A stretch of 57,389 nt of DNA from Pleurocapsales cyanobacterium LEGE 06147 (GTDB taxonomy: Bacteria; Cyanobacteriota; Cyanobacteriia; Cyanobacteriales; Xenococcaceae): positions 1 to 57,389 of the forward strand of contig JADEWQ010000027.1 of NCBI GenBank assembly GCA_015207585.1, read 5' to 3'. The first letter of the stretch is position 1. Each line of letters begins with the position of its first letter. Both the position numbers and the translations under genes were made by a program. The notes beneath the pieces are model-generated. The model was not told the DNA's origin. It worked only from the letters and a program-made list of their open reading frames with translations, and made no database searches. Below are positions 19,393-28,530 of the stretch, piece after piece.

Positions 19393-19761
19393 TTATTCTT
19401 CATCTAAAGGTAATCCAAATTTTACTTTACCCTTGCCAAAATAACGACCAAACTGCATTTCGTAAACTTCATCCTCGTCTTGAGTTTCTACTTCGAGATC
19501 CGAACGAGGATAACTCACGCACAATAGAGCATAACCTTGTTCTTTCAATTTTGGCGATAGTCCCATCGCTTCTGGCTGGTACACTTCTCCAGACAAAATT
19601 CTAACCGCACAGGTAGTACAAGCACCATTGCGACAAGCAAAAGGTAACTCTACACCCTGTTGTTCTGCCCATTGTAAAATATATCGATCTTCTGGAACTT
19701 CGACAGTGTGTACTGTTCCGGCTTGGCGATAGTGAATTTTGATTTTGTGTAATTTGCTCAT
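19393..19761 (-). CDS. Plant-type [2Fe-2S] ferredoxin with C-terminal extension
   Basis: A 122-residue ferredoxin. The cluster ligands are CRNGACTTC (residues 42, 47 and 50) and the fourth cysteine in ALLCVSYPRSDLEVETQ near residue 80. About 25 residues follow the normal end (DEDEVYEMQFGRYFGKGKVKFGLPLDEE). This extension resembles the FdC2 class of ferredoxins, which have redox properties distinct from photosynthetic PetF. It probably carries electrons in the cytoplasm to a specific partner not shown here. It lies 21 bases upstream of the nuclease gene on the same strand. Confidence 0.9.
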   Translation of the reverse strand: MSKLHKIKIHYRQAGTVHTVEVPEDRYILQWAEQQGVELPFACRNGACTTCAVRILSGEVYQPEAMGLSPKLKEQGYALLCVSYPRSDLEVETQDEDEVYEMQFGRYFGKGKVKFGLPLDEE

Positions 19762-19859
19762 TATTGGTTATTTTTTATTAGTTATTGGTAATTGGCGATC
19801 GCTGATTGAACGACATCTACAAAAATCAATTTACTATTACCCATTACCTATTACTAATG

Positions 19860-19865
19860 TATAAT
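19860..19865 (+). promoter_or_regulatory. Probable -10 box of tRNA-Ser
   Basis: A perfect TATAAT lies 17 bases before the first base of tRNA-Ser(GGA). The -35 region at the expected spacing (TTACCC, 19837-19842) is poor. Position and orientation fit a sigma-70-type start. Confidence 0.5.
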
Positions 19866-19882
19866 GAAAAATCGCGACACCT

Positions 19883-19969
19883 GGAGAGGTGGCCGAGTGG
19901 TCGAAGGCGCGGCACTGGAAATGCCGTAACGGGGTGACTCGTTCGAGGGTTCGAATCCCTCCCTCTCCG
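19883..19969 (+). tRNA. tRNA-Ser(GGA)
   Basis: An 87-base class II tRNA. The acceptor stem GGAGAGG pairs with CCTCTCC, and the discriminator is G. The anticodon stem CGGCA/TGCCG encloses the loop CTGGAAA with anticodon GGA (19917-19919), decoding UCC and UCU. The long variable arm and T loop TTCGAAT are typical for serine. CCA is not encoded. Confidence 0.97.
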
Positions 19970-20177
19970 TTTCCCGTTTTTACCAGAAATGACACTAAAA
20001 TTTTTAGTGTCAGTTTAACTAAGATCGCTCTATCTCTGTACTTGCTACTGTTCGATGTTTTACTAATACCTGCTTAAATTAGTTAACTTGGTTACTAGAT
20101 TTTGGTATAAGTAGATTCTGCATTTAATTAATAAGCCGAGTAAAATTGGAATACTATAATTATTGATTAAGGCGTTC

Positions 20178-20741
20178 ATGAGTTTCCGACAGGAATTCTT
20201 ACAAGCGCAAGTAAAAACTTCAGTAAGAAAAATTCAGAAAAAACCAAGCTTTTACTACTTTGCTTATGGCTCTTGCATGTGTCCCGTGGATTTAAAGCGC
20301 TCGCTGGGAGAAGATACTCATCATTACGTGCTCGGGGCAGCGAGCTTGCCAGGCTATCGCTTAGGATTTTATCGGCGATCGCGGTTGCGTAATTGTGGAG
20401 TACTAGATATCATTCCCGATACTCGTTCCCGAGTCGAAGGAGTACTATATCATCTTCCCTGGCGATTGAGCGATCGCTTAGACGAACGAGAAGAGGTTTC
20501 TCGTAACGGCTACCGCCGAGAATTTATTGAGGTTCAGTGTAAGGGAAAACCTTATCAACAAGTGCGTACTTATGTAGTAGTAGAGAAACTTACCCGCGAA
20601 ATTCCTCCTAATGATTGGTATTTTCAAGTGGTTCTCCGTGGTGCAGTTACCTGTGGATTATCAGAGGAATACTGCTGGAAGTTATTCGATCACATGTATG
20701 GACTCCAAACAAGGCAAAATAGCGATACTATTTCTCTGTAA
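20178..20741 (+). CDS. Gamma-glutamylcyclotransferase-fold protein
   Basis: A 187-residue protein of the gamma-glutamylcyclotransferase (GGCT/AIG2) fold. The substrate loop YFAYGSCMCP is present near residue 28, and LDEREEV carries the likely catalytic glutamate about 75 residues later. GGCT enzymes release 5-oxoproline from gamma-glutamyl compounds in glutathione turnover. I start at ATG 20178 (MSFRQEF) rather than a TTG five codons before. The thioesterase starts about 40 bases downstream on the same strand. Confidence 0.85.
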   Translation: MSFRQEFLQAQVKTSVRKIQKKPSFYYFAYGSCMCPVDLKRSLGEDTHHYVLGAASLPGYRLGFYRRSRLRNCGVLDIIPDTRSRVEGVLYHLPWRLSDRLDEREEVSRNGYRREFIEVQCKGKPYQQVRTYVVVEKLTREIPPNDWYFQVVLRGAVTCGLSEEYCWKLFDHMYGLQTRQNSDTISL

Positions 20742-20779
20742 GACTAATCAAACTTAACTGTATTCGGATAGTAGCTAAA

Positions 20780-21274
20780 TTGTCGGAAAAACAAACTAGA
20801 CCCCCCCAACTACCTACAGCAGCCTTAAAGCCGAACGAGGGTTTGAGAGCAACTACGGAACATTGGTTCACGTATCCAGTAAAAGCGCAACCCCATCACA
20901 CAGATTATGCAGGGATTGTTTGGCACGGTACCTATCTTACCTGGATGGAAGAAGCGCGGGTTGAGTGTTTACGTTCCATCGGAATTGAATTTGCCGATTT
21001 AGTCGCTCTAGGCTGCGATTTACCTGTAGTCGAACTTTCTCTGCGCTATCATCGTCCCATTCGCTTGGGCATGTCAGCAGTTCTTAAAACTCGGATGACG
21101 GAAACTGAAGGAGTGCGCATTCACTGGGATTATCAAATTCAATCATCAGATGGGGATGAACTATATGTAACGGGAAGAGTGACTTTGGTAGGAGTTGACC
21201 GCGAAAAAGGCAAAATTATGCGTCAGTTACCGCCAACTGTTAAAGAAGCTTTAATCAAAAGGTTTACGTCATAA
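20780..21274 (+). CDS. Hotdog-fold acyl-CoA thioesterase (YbgC/DHNA-CoA type)
   Basis: A 164-residue hotdog thioesterase of the 4-hydroxybenzoyl-CoA thioesterase subfamily. The motif HHTDYAGIVWHGTYLTWMEEARVE (about residues 39-62) includes the catalytic aspartate D42 and the helix acid. Cyanobacterial relatives include the 1,4-dihydroxy-2-naphthoyl-CoA hydrolase of phylloquinone synthesis, which is a candidate role here. About 35 N-terminal residues before the domain are extra. The only in-frame start is TTG at 20780. Confidence 0.85.
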   Translation: MSEKQTRPPQLPTAALKPNEGLRATTEHWFTYPVKAQPHHTDYAGIVWHGTYLTWMEEARVECLRSIGIEFADLVALGCDLPVVELSLRYHRPIRLGMSAVLKTRMTETEGVRIHWDYQIQSSDGDELYVTGRVTLVGVDREKGKIMRQLPPTVKEALIKRFTS

Positions 21275-21361
21275 TCTTTTCTTAATTTCAAACTGCTTAG
21301 ATCATTTTTAGCTCGTAGAAAATTGTAGTTAGAGATTATTGGTCAAAATCTGAGAGGGGCT

Positions 21362-22120
21362 ATGACTCGAACCATACTATTTGGCGATCGCCCCAGTGCT
21401 GGCAGAGAGCTAGCAGAATTAGTTAGCTTGTCAATGGAGCGAATCCGCCAACAAGAAGGGATAAAAACATTCCCAATTGTTTATGCTTTACCTCGGGGAG
21501 GTATTCCCGTAGCTATACCCATAGCTCGACGGCTGGATTGTCCGCTCGATGTAATCCCAGCCAAAAAAATTACTGTACCCACCAATCGAGAATTGGCAAT
21601 TGGAGCGGTAACTAGTGAAGACCATATTCTCTTAGCCGAACAGAAACAACTGCAACCCATCAGTTTGCGCGAACTTGGAGAAGCTATAGAAGAAGCTCAA
21701 CTGAGAGCAAATAGACAGCAAGCTCAATTTGCGCCCTATCGTCCCGCTCTCAGTCCTAAAGGGAAGATCGCGATTTTAGTCGATGACGGGATTGCTACGG
21801 GGATGACCATCAGAGTTGCCGCTCAAGCAATCAAAGAAAAACAAGTAGCTCGACTATGGCTGTGCGCTCCCGTTGCTCCGCCAGCTTTGATTCCTCAACT
21901 AGAATTAGAGTGCGGTCTTGGTCTTGCCGAACCGTTTTGCGGTCGCGTTGTAGTTGCAGCTACTCCTTCTCCCTTTGCGAGCGTGGGTCTTTTTTATAAG
22001 CGATTCGAGCAAGTAGCCACCCAAGAAGCTTTGACAAATTTGCAACAGTATAACCAACAATTTTTTTCCCGAGTGCCAACCGAGCCATCAGGGCAATATT
22101 TTTTAAAAAAAGCAGTATAA
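21362..22120 (+). CDS. Phosphoribosyltransferase-domain protein
   Basis: A 252-residue type I phosphoribosyltransferase fold. The start (TILFGDRPSAGRELAELV) and YALPRGGIPVAIPIARRLDCPLDVIPAKKI are typical of the stand-alone branch often annotated as a predicted phosphoribosyltransferase. The PRPP loop is IAILVDDGIATGMT (about residues 137-150). The substrate base is unknown. Some homologues are fused to a hydrolase domain; this one is not. A small terminator-like hairpin follows at 22201. Confidence 0.88.
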   Translation: MTRTILFGDRPSAGRELAELVSLSMERIRQQEGIKTFPIVYALPRGGIPVAIPIARRLDCPLDVIPAKKITVPTNRELAIGAVTSEDHILLAEQKQLQPISLRELGEAIEEAQLRANRQQAQFAPYRPALSPKGKIAILVDDGIATGMTIRVAAQAIKEKQVARLWLCAPVAPPALIPQLELECGLGLAEPFCGRVVVAATPSPFASVGLFYKRFEQVATQEALTNLQQYNQQFFSRVPTEPSGQYFLKKAV

Positions 22121-22200
22121 GTTTTTTTGTATCTATATTGCCTGGCGAAGGTGGACAAGGGAAATCATCGCGTCGCCGCGTCTCCCTTTCTCCGCTTCTT

Positions 22201-22220
22201 AGAGAGTTGCGTCTCTTTTT
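22201..22220 (+). terminator. Weak intrinsic terminator after the phosphoribosyltransferase
   Basis: AGAGA-GTTGCG-TCTCT forms a 5-base stem followed at once by a T run (TCTCTTTTTC). It lies 81 bases after the stop, between convergent genes. The stem is short, so strength is doubtful. Confidence 0.45.
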
Positions 22221-22256
22221 CTTCTGCGACCGTTCAGTAAGAAGAACGATTTTAGC

Positions 22257-23075
22257 TTAAGCATTCCCTGGAATACGAGGTAAGATGCGATCGCAAACAA
22301 ATAGCGTTCCCGATGCTACACATAATGGAATTGTAAATAAATTGAGCAACGGTATACTAATCAGCCCCAAGCAGACTAAGCTAAAGCTACCACTAGCGGG
22401 TAAGGATCGGAACACTAGCTTTAATTTAGAGCGGAAACTAAGTCTTCTACGCTCCAAAGGAGCATCGAGAAAATCGAGACAGACAATAGTTGCCGTAAGT
22501 ACGAGCCAGCCGATAGTAGTTCCTAAAGTACCTATTCCTGGCAAAAAATTAAATGACAGGAGAAGCAAACCTCCTCCTCCTATCAGTACTATTTTTTTTA
22601 GTTCATATAAAATTGCTCTTCCCAATTCACTAAAAAAACCTATTGCTATAGTTTCCGCCTTACCAGTGCGAATTTTTTCTAATTGCTCGGATAGTTGACC
22701 ATACCAGGGAGAACCCAATAACACCCCAAATTGGGTCAAGAGAAAGCCAGTTACGACGAATAATCCCAGGATTAGTAGTAGGCGCAGTACAAAAGCTAGA
22801 GCCAAAACTAGATACTGCAAAAAATTAAGCCAACTTGGCAGATTAGCTAGCACACCATCTAGCCAAAGAGAAATAGTAGTTCTTACTTCGTCTAAAACTT
22901 GCCAACCGAAAAAAAGTAGCCCTCCATATAAAACGAGAGCGATCGCTAAATTGAGTAAAATTGGTACGAAGACGTATTGCCAGAGTCGAGGATTGCGCCG
23001 AAAAGTTATTAATGCTCGTAGGGGATAAGTTGCTCCTGCAATTAAGCCAAAACTGCCCAAAACACTTTTCATCAT
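22257..23075 (-). CDS. EI24/CysZ-family membrane protein
   Basis: A 272-residue integral membrane protein of the EI24 (CysZ, DUF540) family. Four or more hydrophobic segments are visible (VFVPILLNLAIALVLYGGLLFF; LVLALAFVLRLLLILGLFVV; IVLIGGGGLLLLSFNFLPGIG; LVCLGLISIPLLNLFTIPLC). The family segment FLDAPLERRRLSFRSKL near the C-terminal third is typical. In enterobacteria CysZ imports sulfate; the cyanobacterial role is unproven. I start at ATG 23075; the upstream extension would need a TTG. Confidence 0.88.
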   Translation of the reverse strand: MMKSVLGSFGLIAGATYPLRALITFRRNPRLWQYVFVPILLNLAIALVLYGGLLFFGWQVLDEVRTTISLWLDGVLANLPSWLNFLQYLVLALAFVLRLLLILGLFVVTGFLLTQFGVLLGSPWYGQLSEQLEKIRTGKAETIAIGFFSELGRAILYELKKIVLIGGGGLLLLSFNFLPGIGTLGTTIGWLVLTATIVCLDFLDAPLERRRLSFRSKLKLVFRSLPASGSFSLVCLGLISIPLLNLFTIPLCVASGTLFVCDRILPRIPGNA

Positions 23076-23204
23076 TACAAAAAAAAGCCCCAATTAATTA
23101 TAGATTGGGGATACACAGCATACCAGTGTGAGAAGTTTTTATCATCTTAGCTGAAAAACAGAACTTCAAACGCAAACAGCAACATCTAGCTCGTAAATCA
23201 GAAT

Positions 23205-23507
23205 TTAGATATTAGCTTGATACTCTTCGAGTACGTCCATCAAATGCACTTGGCTTTGCATTGGTAGTAGATCGAGTAAAGGTAGTTCCTTTTTTCCACC
23301 ACCTAGTTTAACTGTAATCTTGCCCAGAATAGCCATAACTGCATCTTCATTGAGGGATTTATCTTCTAAAAGAGGATAGATCCTTTCAGCCAGAATTGTA
23401 TGTAAGTGGGCATCAGATAGATAAAGATGCCAATTAGCTACGTCGATGTATACGTTTTCGCCAATTTCTGCCGCTAAAGTTTCGATTTCCCTAGTTGTAC
23501 TAGCCAT
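23205..23507 (-). CDS. DUF3181 family protein
   Basis: A 100-residue soluble protein of the cyanobacteria-specific DUF3181 family: ETLAAEIGENVYIDVANWHLYLSDAHLHTILAERIYPLL followed by LNEDAVMAILGKITVKLGGGKKELPLLDLLP. Function unknown. Its ATG overlaps the end of the upstream 2TM gene by 8 bases, so the two are likely cotranslated. Confidence 0.9.
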   Translation of the reverse strand: MASTTREIETLAAEIGENVYIDVANWHLYLSDAHLHTILAERIYPLLEDKSLNEDAVMAILGKITVKLGGGKKELPLLDLLPMQSQVHLMDVLEEYQANI

Positions 23508-23751
23508 TGGATTCTACCGAATAATTTGCGATCGCTACAATGTAAATGAGGTGAAATAACAAAATTCCTGCCCAAATTCCTGTTAACCAGATTAGCCAAG
23601 ACCAAGTAGTCATTTTCAGGGTTTGCACGAACCATAAGCCAGAATTAATAGCAGCAAATCCAGCTACGTGAACGGCAAAGTTCATGCGATCGTCTAAACG
23701 TCGATAAGCAGGGTCTTTACGATCTGGTTTACGAGGCCAACGGGGAGGCAT
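23500..23751 (-). CDS. 2TM-domain small membrane protein
   Basis: An 83-residue protein with a basic, proline-rich N-terminus (MPPRWPRKPDRKDPAYRRLDDR) and two membrane helices (MNFAVHVAGFAAINSGLWFV and WLIWLTGIWAGILLFHLIYIV), matching the 2TM domain often found alone or attached to kinases. Function unknown. It overlaps the DUF3181 gene by 8 bases, and moaC lies about 50 bases downstream of nothing else on this strand, so the 2TM-DUF3181 pair forms a small operon. Confidence 0.85.
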   Translation of the reverse strand: MPPRWPRKPDRKDPAYRRLDDRMNFAVHVAGFAAINSGLWFVQTLKMTTWSWLIWLTGIWAGILLFHLIYIVAIANYSVESNG

Positions 23752-23802
23752 AAGTAATTAAAAATGCAAAATAGAGTCTAGGACTACTTTTATTTTAGAG
23801 GT

Positions 23803-24300
23803 TTAATCAGGGAAATAGTCACCGGATTTGCCTCCTGTTTTGCTTATTAAACGAATAGCTTCGATTTGCATCGACTTTTCCAACGCTTTTGCCATGTCAT
23901 AAAGAGTCAACGCCGCAATGGAAACGGCAGTTAAAGCTTCCATTTCTACTCCCGTTTCTGCCTTAGTTATCACGGTAGCGTGAATTTGATAGCCGGGTAA
24001 TTCTGCATCGGGGGCGATCGCCACTTCAATTTTATGCAAAGGTAAAGGATGACACAGAGGAATTAAGTTAGCTGTTTGCTTGGCTGCCATAATTGCAGCT
24101 AATTTAGCTGTTCCCAGAACATCTCCTTTGGGAGTATTTCCTGCTTCGATGGCTTCAAAGGTTGCTTTGGACATCCGTATTTGTCCCCCCGCAAGTGCTT
24201 GGCGGTGAGTCGATTGTTTGGCAGAAACATCTACCATCTGAGCTTCCCCTTGGGCATTGAGATGGGAGAGGGACGAACTTTGACGAGGTGATTCTTGCAC
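23803..24300 (-). CDS. moaC: Cyclic pyranopterin monophosphate synthase MoaC
   Basis: MoaC makes cyclic pyranopterin monophosphate, the first stable intermediate of molybdenum cofactor synthesis, with MoaA. The 165-residue protein has the family blocks [56 protein letters not shown] and [26 protein letters not shown], with the active-site lysine in [10 protein letters not shown]. The start appears to be GTG at 24300, which gives the usual length; the first ATG (MVDVS) would cut off the conserved opening. tRNA-Arg lies 70 bases upstream on the other strand. No other moa gene is near. Confidence 0.95.
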   Translation of the reverse strand: MQESPRQSSSLSHLNAQGEAQMVDVSAKQSTHRQALAGGQIRMSKATFEAIEAGNTPKGDVLGTAKLAAIMAAKQTANLIPLCHPLPLHKIEVAIAPDAELPGYQIHATVITKAETGVEMEALTAVSIAALTLYDMAKALEKSMQIEAIRLISKTGGKSGDYFPD

Positions 24301-24370
24301 GATCTTGTTTGGGTGTGCTATTGTATATAACTGCTGATTGAATTTAACAAATAGCTAACTATTAATTCAA

Positions 24371-24444
24371 GGGCGTGTAGCTCAGTGGACTAGAGCACGT
24401 GGCTACGGACCACGGTGTCAGGGGTTCGAATCCCTTCTCGCCCG
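24371..24444 (+). tRNA. tRNA-Arg(ACG)
   Basis: A 74-base tRNA starting GGGCGTGTAGCTCAGTGG and ending with TCGCCC and discriminator G. The anticodon stem CGTGG/CCACG encloses CTACGGA with anticodon ACG (24405-24407); A34 would be edited to inosine by TadA to read CGN codons. The acceptor stem has a T6-T67 mismatch. CCA is not encoded. Confidence 0.95.
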
Positions 24445-24728
24445 TTGTTATTATTAACAGAACTGTGCAGCATATAAGCTAAGGACTTACAGAAAATGAA
24501 AGCCCGCGTCTTGAGCGAGGCGGAAGACAGGGGATAGTCAACCACGGGTTTTCTGTTCGTGACAATTACTAGAAGGAATGGGCACTCGATCGGTTTTGGT
24601 GAAGAGTTTTTACTTTTCTGAAAATATCTCCTTTTGTTTGAGAAGAGCGGGAGCCGGGAAAGTGCTGCAAGATTCGAGTTAGCGCAACCTTTCACATCAA
24701 GTCATCCCGCTCGCCAATAATTTTATAG

Positions 24729-27700
24729 CTACATCTCTAACAACTCAAGAATTCGCTCTAGAGCAATTTCTAACCACGCCGAACGTTGACGTTTAGTCAG
24801 TTGATTGCTTAATTCCTGGATGGTTTTTTCCAAAAGATAGGCATCGAGTAATACATTTAATTCTCGCTCCGTTTTGGGTAAAAAGGTTGACTCGGCTGCA
24901 GTAGTTAAATAAGCGTTTAGGAAGATTGCACTGACCCAACGATACCAAAAATGCGCCCATTGCTCTATCACCGAGAGATTTTCCGGACGGCGAATTACGC
25001 CCGTGTCGAGTTCTTGGTAGAGTGCTATATTCGCAGCATAGCTAAATGATTGCAGCATTCCTGCTACATCGCGCAGGGGCGATCGCTTCATGCGCCGTTC
25101 GCTCAAGGGACGATTTTTTTCACCTTTAAAGTCAATAATGATGAAATCTTTACCGGTGTAGAGAACCTGACCTAAATGATAATTTCCATGACAGCGAATC
25201 CGCTTAGCGACGATCTTTTGTTCCAAGAGTAAGCCGAAGCGTTCCAAAATCTGCTCCTGACGGTTGAGAATCTTTTGTGCCAACTTTTGCGCGGATTCTG
25301 GTAATTGTCCCATATCCTTTTTGAGGGATAATAAAACTTTTCCAGCAAGGTTGCGGCTGTATTGATAAATAGAGCGTTGATAAAAGAAAGTAAAAGGTTC
25401 TGGAGCAAAATTAGGATTGTCTAGATCGGAGGCTAAGGTCATGTGAAGTTCGGCAGTTCGCTGTCCCAAAAGTTGCGCCGAACTAAGGTAGGAGCCAATA
25501 ATTTCGTAGACGAAGTCAGGAATTTCTAAAGTTTGAGCTGCACTGAGAGGATTGAGGGGAAAATGGGTCTCGTCAAGATCGAACTGTTTGACCATTACTT
25601 GCTCAAAATAGTCTCTCAAGCTATCGAGAGTATAAGCCCAAGCATCCCTTGCATCGGGAAAGAAACCTTGTACTGTAGCAATAACAGTCGATTCACTTCC
25701 TGGACGATGGTACTCGATCGTGCCAGCCACTGGGGCAAAATGACCGTCAGCTTGTTTTTTGCTTAAAAAGCGACCTACTTCCCAATCGGGATTAATTCCT
25801 GGTTCCACTTTACGGTAAATTTTGAGGATAAAGCGATCGCCGTAAACGATCGAGCTATTATCCTGTTTGCCTCGGAAAAGATGCGGTTCGAGGTTGGTCG
25901 CTTCCTGGGATAGGTTCGCAAAATCTTCAGTGGGGGTTGCTACTAATTTCCCTACGCTGCCTCGGTAACTGCGTCCTTGGGCGATCGCCTCCAGGGGAGT
26001 GAATAGAAAGTCTTTATCGGCTAAGGCATCAAACAGAACACCCTTTTCCTCACCAGTCTGAATTTTGGCGATCGCTACCTCAACGGGACTGGAACTATAA
26101 GCAATAGGCAAAACATAAATATCCGGAAAACCTTCGGTATACTCCACCTGCACTAGTGCGAGATTGGCTTCGCGATCCTGGTAAGGAATGGGAATTGCCT
26201 CTACGATCTGGACTGAGCGAACGATCTTACCTACCCCAGCAAACCAATGACGGGTATACAAGTAATCGACTAAACTCGACTCCAAGTTAGCTTTCGCCTC
26301 TTTTTGAACGAATACATTGTGCCAACTGCCCTTGACCGACAAAGTTGGCAATTCGGCTTGAGGTTGAGGCAACTTATTCAAACTTTCGGGCAACTGAAGG
26401 GTAAACCAGTAAAACGAGTGGGGGCTAATGCTAATGAAATAGGGAGATTCACCAATAGAGGGAAATTGTGTCCGCCCAAAAATTTCCACGGGGATCATTC
26501 CTTGGAAAGAAGATAGGTCTAATTCCACTGTCTGAACAAAGCGGGATAAATTGGCTACCACCAAGATATGCTCCCCATCGTACGTGCGAATAAACGCCAG
26601 AACTTTACGATTGTCGGGATAGAGCAACTCAAATGTCCCGCGACCAAAAGCTTTAAACCTAGCCCTAGTTGCCAGCAGCCGTTTCATGTACCACCAGAGG
26701 GAATTGGTATTTGCCCGCTGTGCTTCCACATTAACAGCTTCGTAGTGATATTCTGATTCGAGGATAACGGGTAAATAGAGGCGATGGGGGTTAGCGCGAC
26801 TGAAGCCAGCGTTGCGGTCTGCACTCCACTGCATCGGGGTACGGACACCGTTGCGATCGCCGACATAAATATTGTCTCCCATACCAATTTCATCGCCGTA
26901 GTACAGTACTGGCGTTCCTGGCAGAGATAGCAGCAGTCCATTCATCAACTCGATCTGGCGGCGATCGTTGCCTAATAAGGGGGCAAGACGACGGCGAATG
27001 CCTAAATTCAATCGCGTTTCGGGATCTTGAGCGTACACTCGATACATGTAGTCTCGGTCTTCGTCGCTGACCATTTCTAAAGTCAACTCGTCATGATTGC
27101 GCAAAAATAGTGCCCACTGGCAATTATCCGGAATAGATGGAGTTTGTTTTAAAATATCGGCAATGGGAAAGCTGTCTTCCATCCGCAACGCCATGAATAA
27201 TCGGGGCATCAAGGGAAAATGGAAGTTCATGTGACATTCATCCCCATGACCATAGTATGCCGCAGCATCTTCGGGCCACTGATTTGCCTCTGCCAGCAAC
27301 ATGCGATTGGAAAACTTAGCATCGATATGTGCCCGCAACCGTTTTAGGAAGGCATGAGTCGGCGGTAAATTTTCGCAATTGGTTCCCTCTGCTACGAACA
27401 AGTAGGGCACCGCGTCCAACCGCATTCCATCCACTCCCATTTCTAACCAGAAATCGACAACATCTAAAACCTCTTGCTGCACCTCTGGACTGTCATAATT
27501 TAAATCCGGTTGGTGGGAATAAAAGCGGTGCCAATAATAAGCTTTGGCAACTGGGTCCCAAGCCCAGTTAGAATGCTCAAAATCCTGGAAAATAATGCGT
27601 ACTTCAGGGTATTTATCTGGTGTATCGCTCCAGACGTAATAATTCCTTTCTTTACTTCCTGGTGGTGCTTTTCTTGCCCGTTGAAACCAAGGATGTTGGT

Positions 27701-28085
27701 CGGAGGTATGGTTGACGATTAACTCGATAATCACCCGAATTCCTCGCTCGTGGGCAGCGTCTAAAAACTCTTTAAAGTCTTCTAAGGTTCCGTAGATCGG
27801 ATTTACGTTTTTGTAATCGGCAATGTCATAGCCATCATCTCGCAAAGGTGAAGGGAAAAAAGGAAGTATCCAGAGGGCAGTTACTCCTAAGTCTTGCAAG
27901 TAATCCAGCTTTGTCGTTAGTCCCGGAAAATCACCAATTCCATCGCCATTACTGTCAGCATACGCCCGCACCGGAACTTCGTAGATAATGGCATCTTTAA
28001 ACCAAAGAGGATCGTCTTTTAAGGCGATCGTGTATTGTAGGGATGTTAGATGTTCCTGAGTTGTTGTAGAGGTTGTTAGGTGCAT
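24729..28085 (-). CDS. treS: Fused trehalose synthase (TreS) - maltokinase
   Basis: An 1118-residue two-enzyme fusion. Residues about 20-580 are a GH13 maltose alpha-D-glucosyltransferase interconverting maltose and trehalose: YEVPVRAYADSNGDGIGDF, DDGYDIADY, nucleophile D in GMRLDAVPYL, acid E in LAEANQWPED, and FLRNHDEL. Residues about 600-1118 are a maltokinase: an N-terminal cap, then a kinase-like lobe with CHGNYHLGQVLYTGKDFIIIDFKGEKNRPLSERR, where the HGN(Y/F)HLGQ and IDF metal-binding motifs are intact. Together they would turn trehalose into maltose-1-phosphate, the GlgE donor; glgE itself is not in the window. Divergent from malQ. Confidence 0.95.
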   Translation of the reverse strand: MHLTTSTTTQEHLTSLQYTIALKDDPLWFKDAIIYEVPVRAYADSNGDGIGDFPGLTTKLDYLQDLGVTALWILPFFPSPLRDDGYDIADYKNVNPIYGTLEDFKEFLDAAHERGIRVIIELIVNHTSDQHPWFQRARKAPPGSKERNYYVWSDTPDKYPEVRIIFQDFEHSNWAWDPVAKAYYWHRFYSHQPDLNYDSPEVQQEVLDVVDFWLEMGVDGMRLDAVPYLFVAEGTNCENLPPTHAFLKRLRAHIDAKFSNRMLLAEANQWPEDAAAYYGHGDECHMNFHFPLMPRLFMALRMEDSFPIADILKQTPSIPDNCQWALFLRNHDELTLEMVSDEDRDYMYRVYAQDPETRLNLGIRRRLAPLLGNDRRQIELMNGLLLSLPGTPVLYYGDEIGMGDNIYVGDRNGVRTPMQWSADRNAGFSRANPHRLYLPVILESEYHYEAVNVEAQRANTNSLWWYMKRLLATRARFKAFGRGTFELLYPDNRKVLAFIRTYDGEHILVVANLSRFVQTVELDLSSFQGMIPVEIFGRTQFPSIGESPYFISISPHSFYWFTLQLPESLNKLPQPQAELPTLSVKGSWHNVFVQKEAKANLESSLVDYLYTRHWFAGVGKIVRSVQIVEAIPIPYQDREANLALVQVEYTEGFPDIYVLPIAYSSSPVEVAIAKIQTGEEKGVLFDALADKDFLFTPLEAIAQGRSYRGSVGKLVATPTEDFANLSQEATNLEPHLFRGKQDNSSIVYGDRFILKIYRKVEPGINPDWEVGRFLSKKQADGHFAPVAGTIEYHRPGSESTVIATVQGFFPDARDAWAYTLDSLRDYFEQVMVKQFDLDETHFPLNPLSAAQTLEIPDFVYEIIGSYLSSAQLLGQRTAELHMTLASDLDNPNFAPEPFTFFYQRSIYQYSRNLAGKVLLSLKKDMGQLPESAQKLAQKILNRQEQILERFGLLLEQKIVAKRIRCHGNYHLGQVLYTGKDFIIIDFKGEKNRPLSERRMKRSPLRDVAGMLQSFSYAANIALYQELDTGVIRRPENLSVIEQWAHFWYRWVSAIFLNAYLTTAAESTFLPKTERELNVLLDAYLLEKTIQELSNQLTKRQRSAWLEIALERILELLEM

Positions 28086-28530
28086 TCTGATTTTGTCAAT
28101 AACTTGCTAATAAATATCCTAGAAAACTTCTTTTAGAATAAAGGTTTTGAGACTTAGAGGAAATGATTGGTTGTAATTATAGAAGGTTGGGTTAGCTCAC
28201 AAGAAAAAGTAGATTTGAATAAACAAGCGAGTAACCACTTTTCAATCAACGATAAACTCAAGTTTTGCTTTTTTGTTGTCCTCGTCTTTTTCCAAAGCCA
28301 AATCAAAAATCTATACTCTTAAAGTTTCGGGATGTTTAAGCTCCTCATCCTTTGGTTTTATTGTATCTTTGAAAAAGTGATTCATTGAAATCATTCAAAA
28401 GTTGTGGGATCTCAGCAACGCTTGTATTAGTATCGAATTGCTTGTTGTTTAAAAAGAGGGTCATTTAAGCTTTTTGGTCGTTAATCTAAAATTAAATTGC
28501 CCATACTCTCTCAATTACTAATAATTATTT
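28086..28530. other. Divergent intergenic region between treS and malQ
   Basis: 445 bases separating the two divergent sugar genes, so it should hold both promoters. It is AT-rich. I see no convincing -35/-10 pair, inverted repeat or riboswitch-like fold. Confidence 0.4.

Noticed and set aside
19889-20077. Open frame across tRNA-Ser (MAEWSKARHW...)
   Set aside because: This is the well-known false frame produced by tRNA-Ser sequence, with a tail into intergenic DNA.
24390-24695. Minus-strand open frame ending in GREGIRTPDTVVRSHVL
   Set aside because: Its C-terminal part is the complement of tRNA-Arg, another common false prediction; the rest has no protein character.
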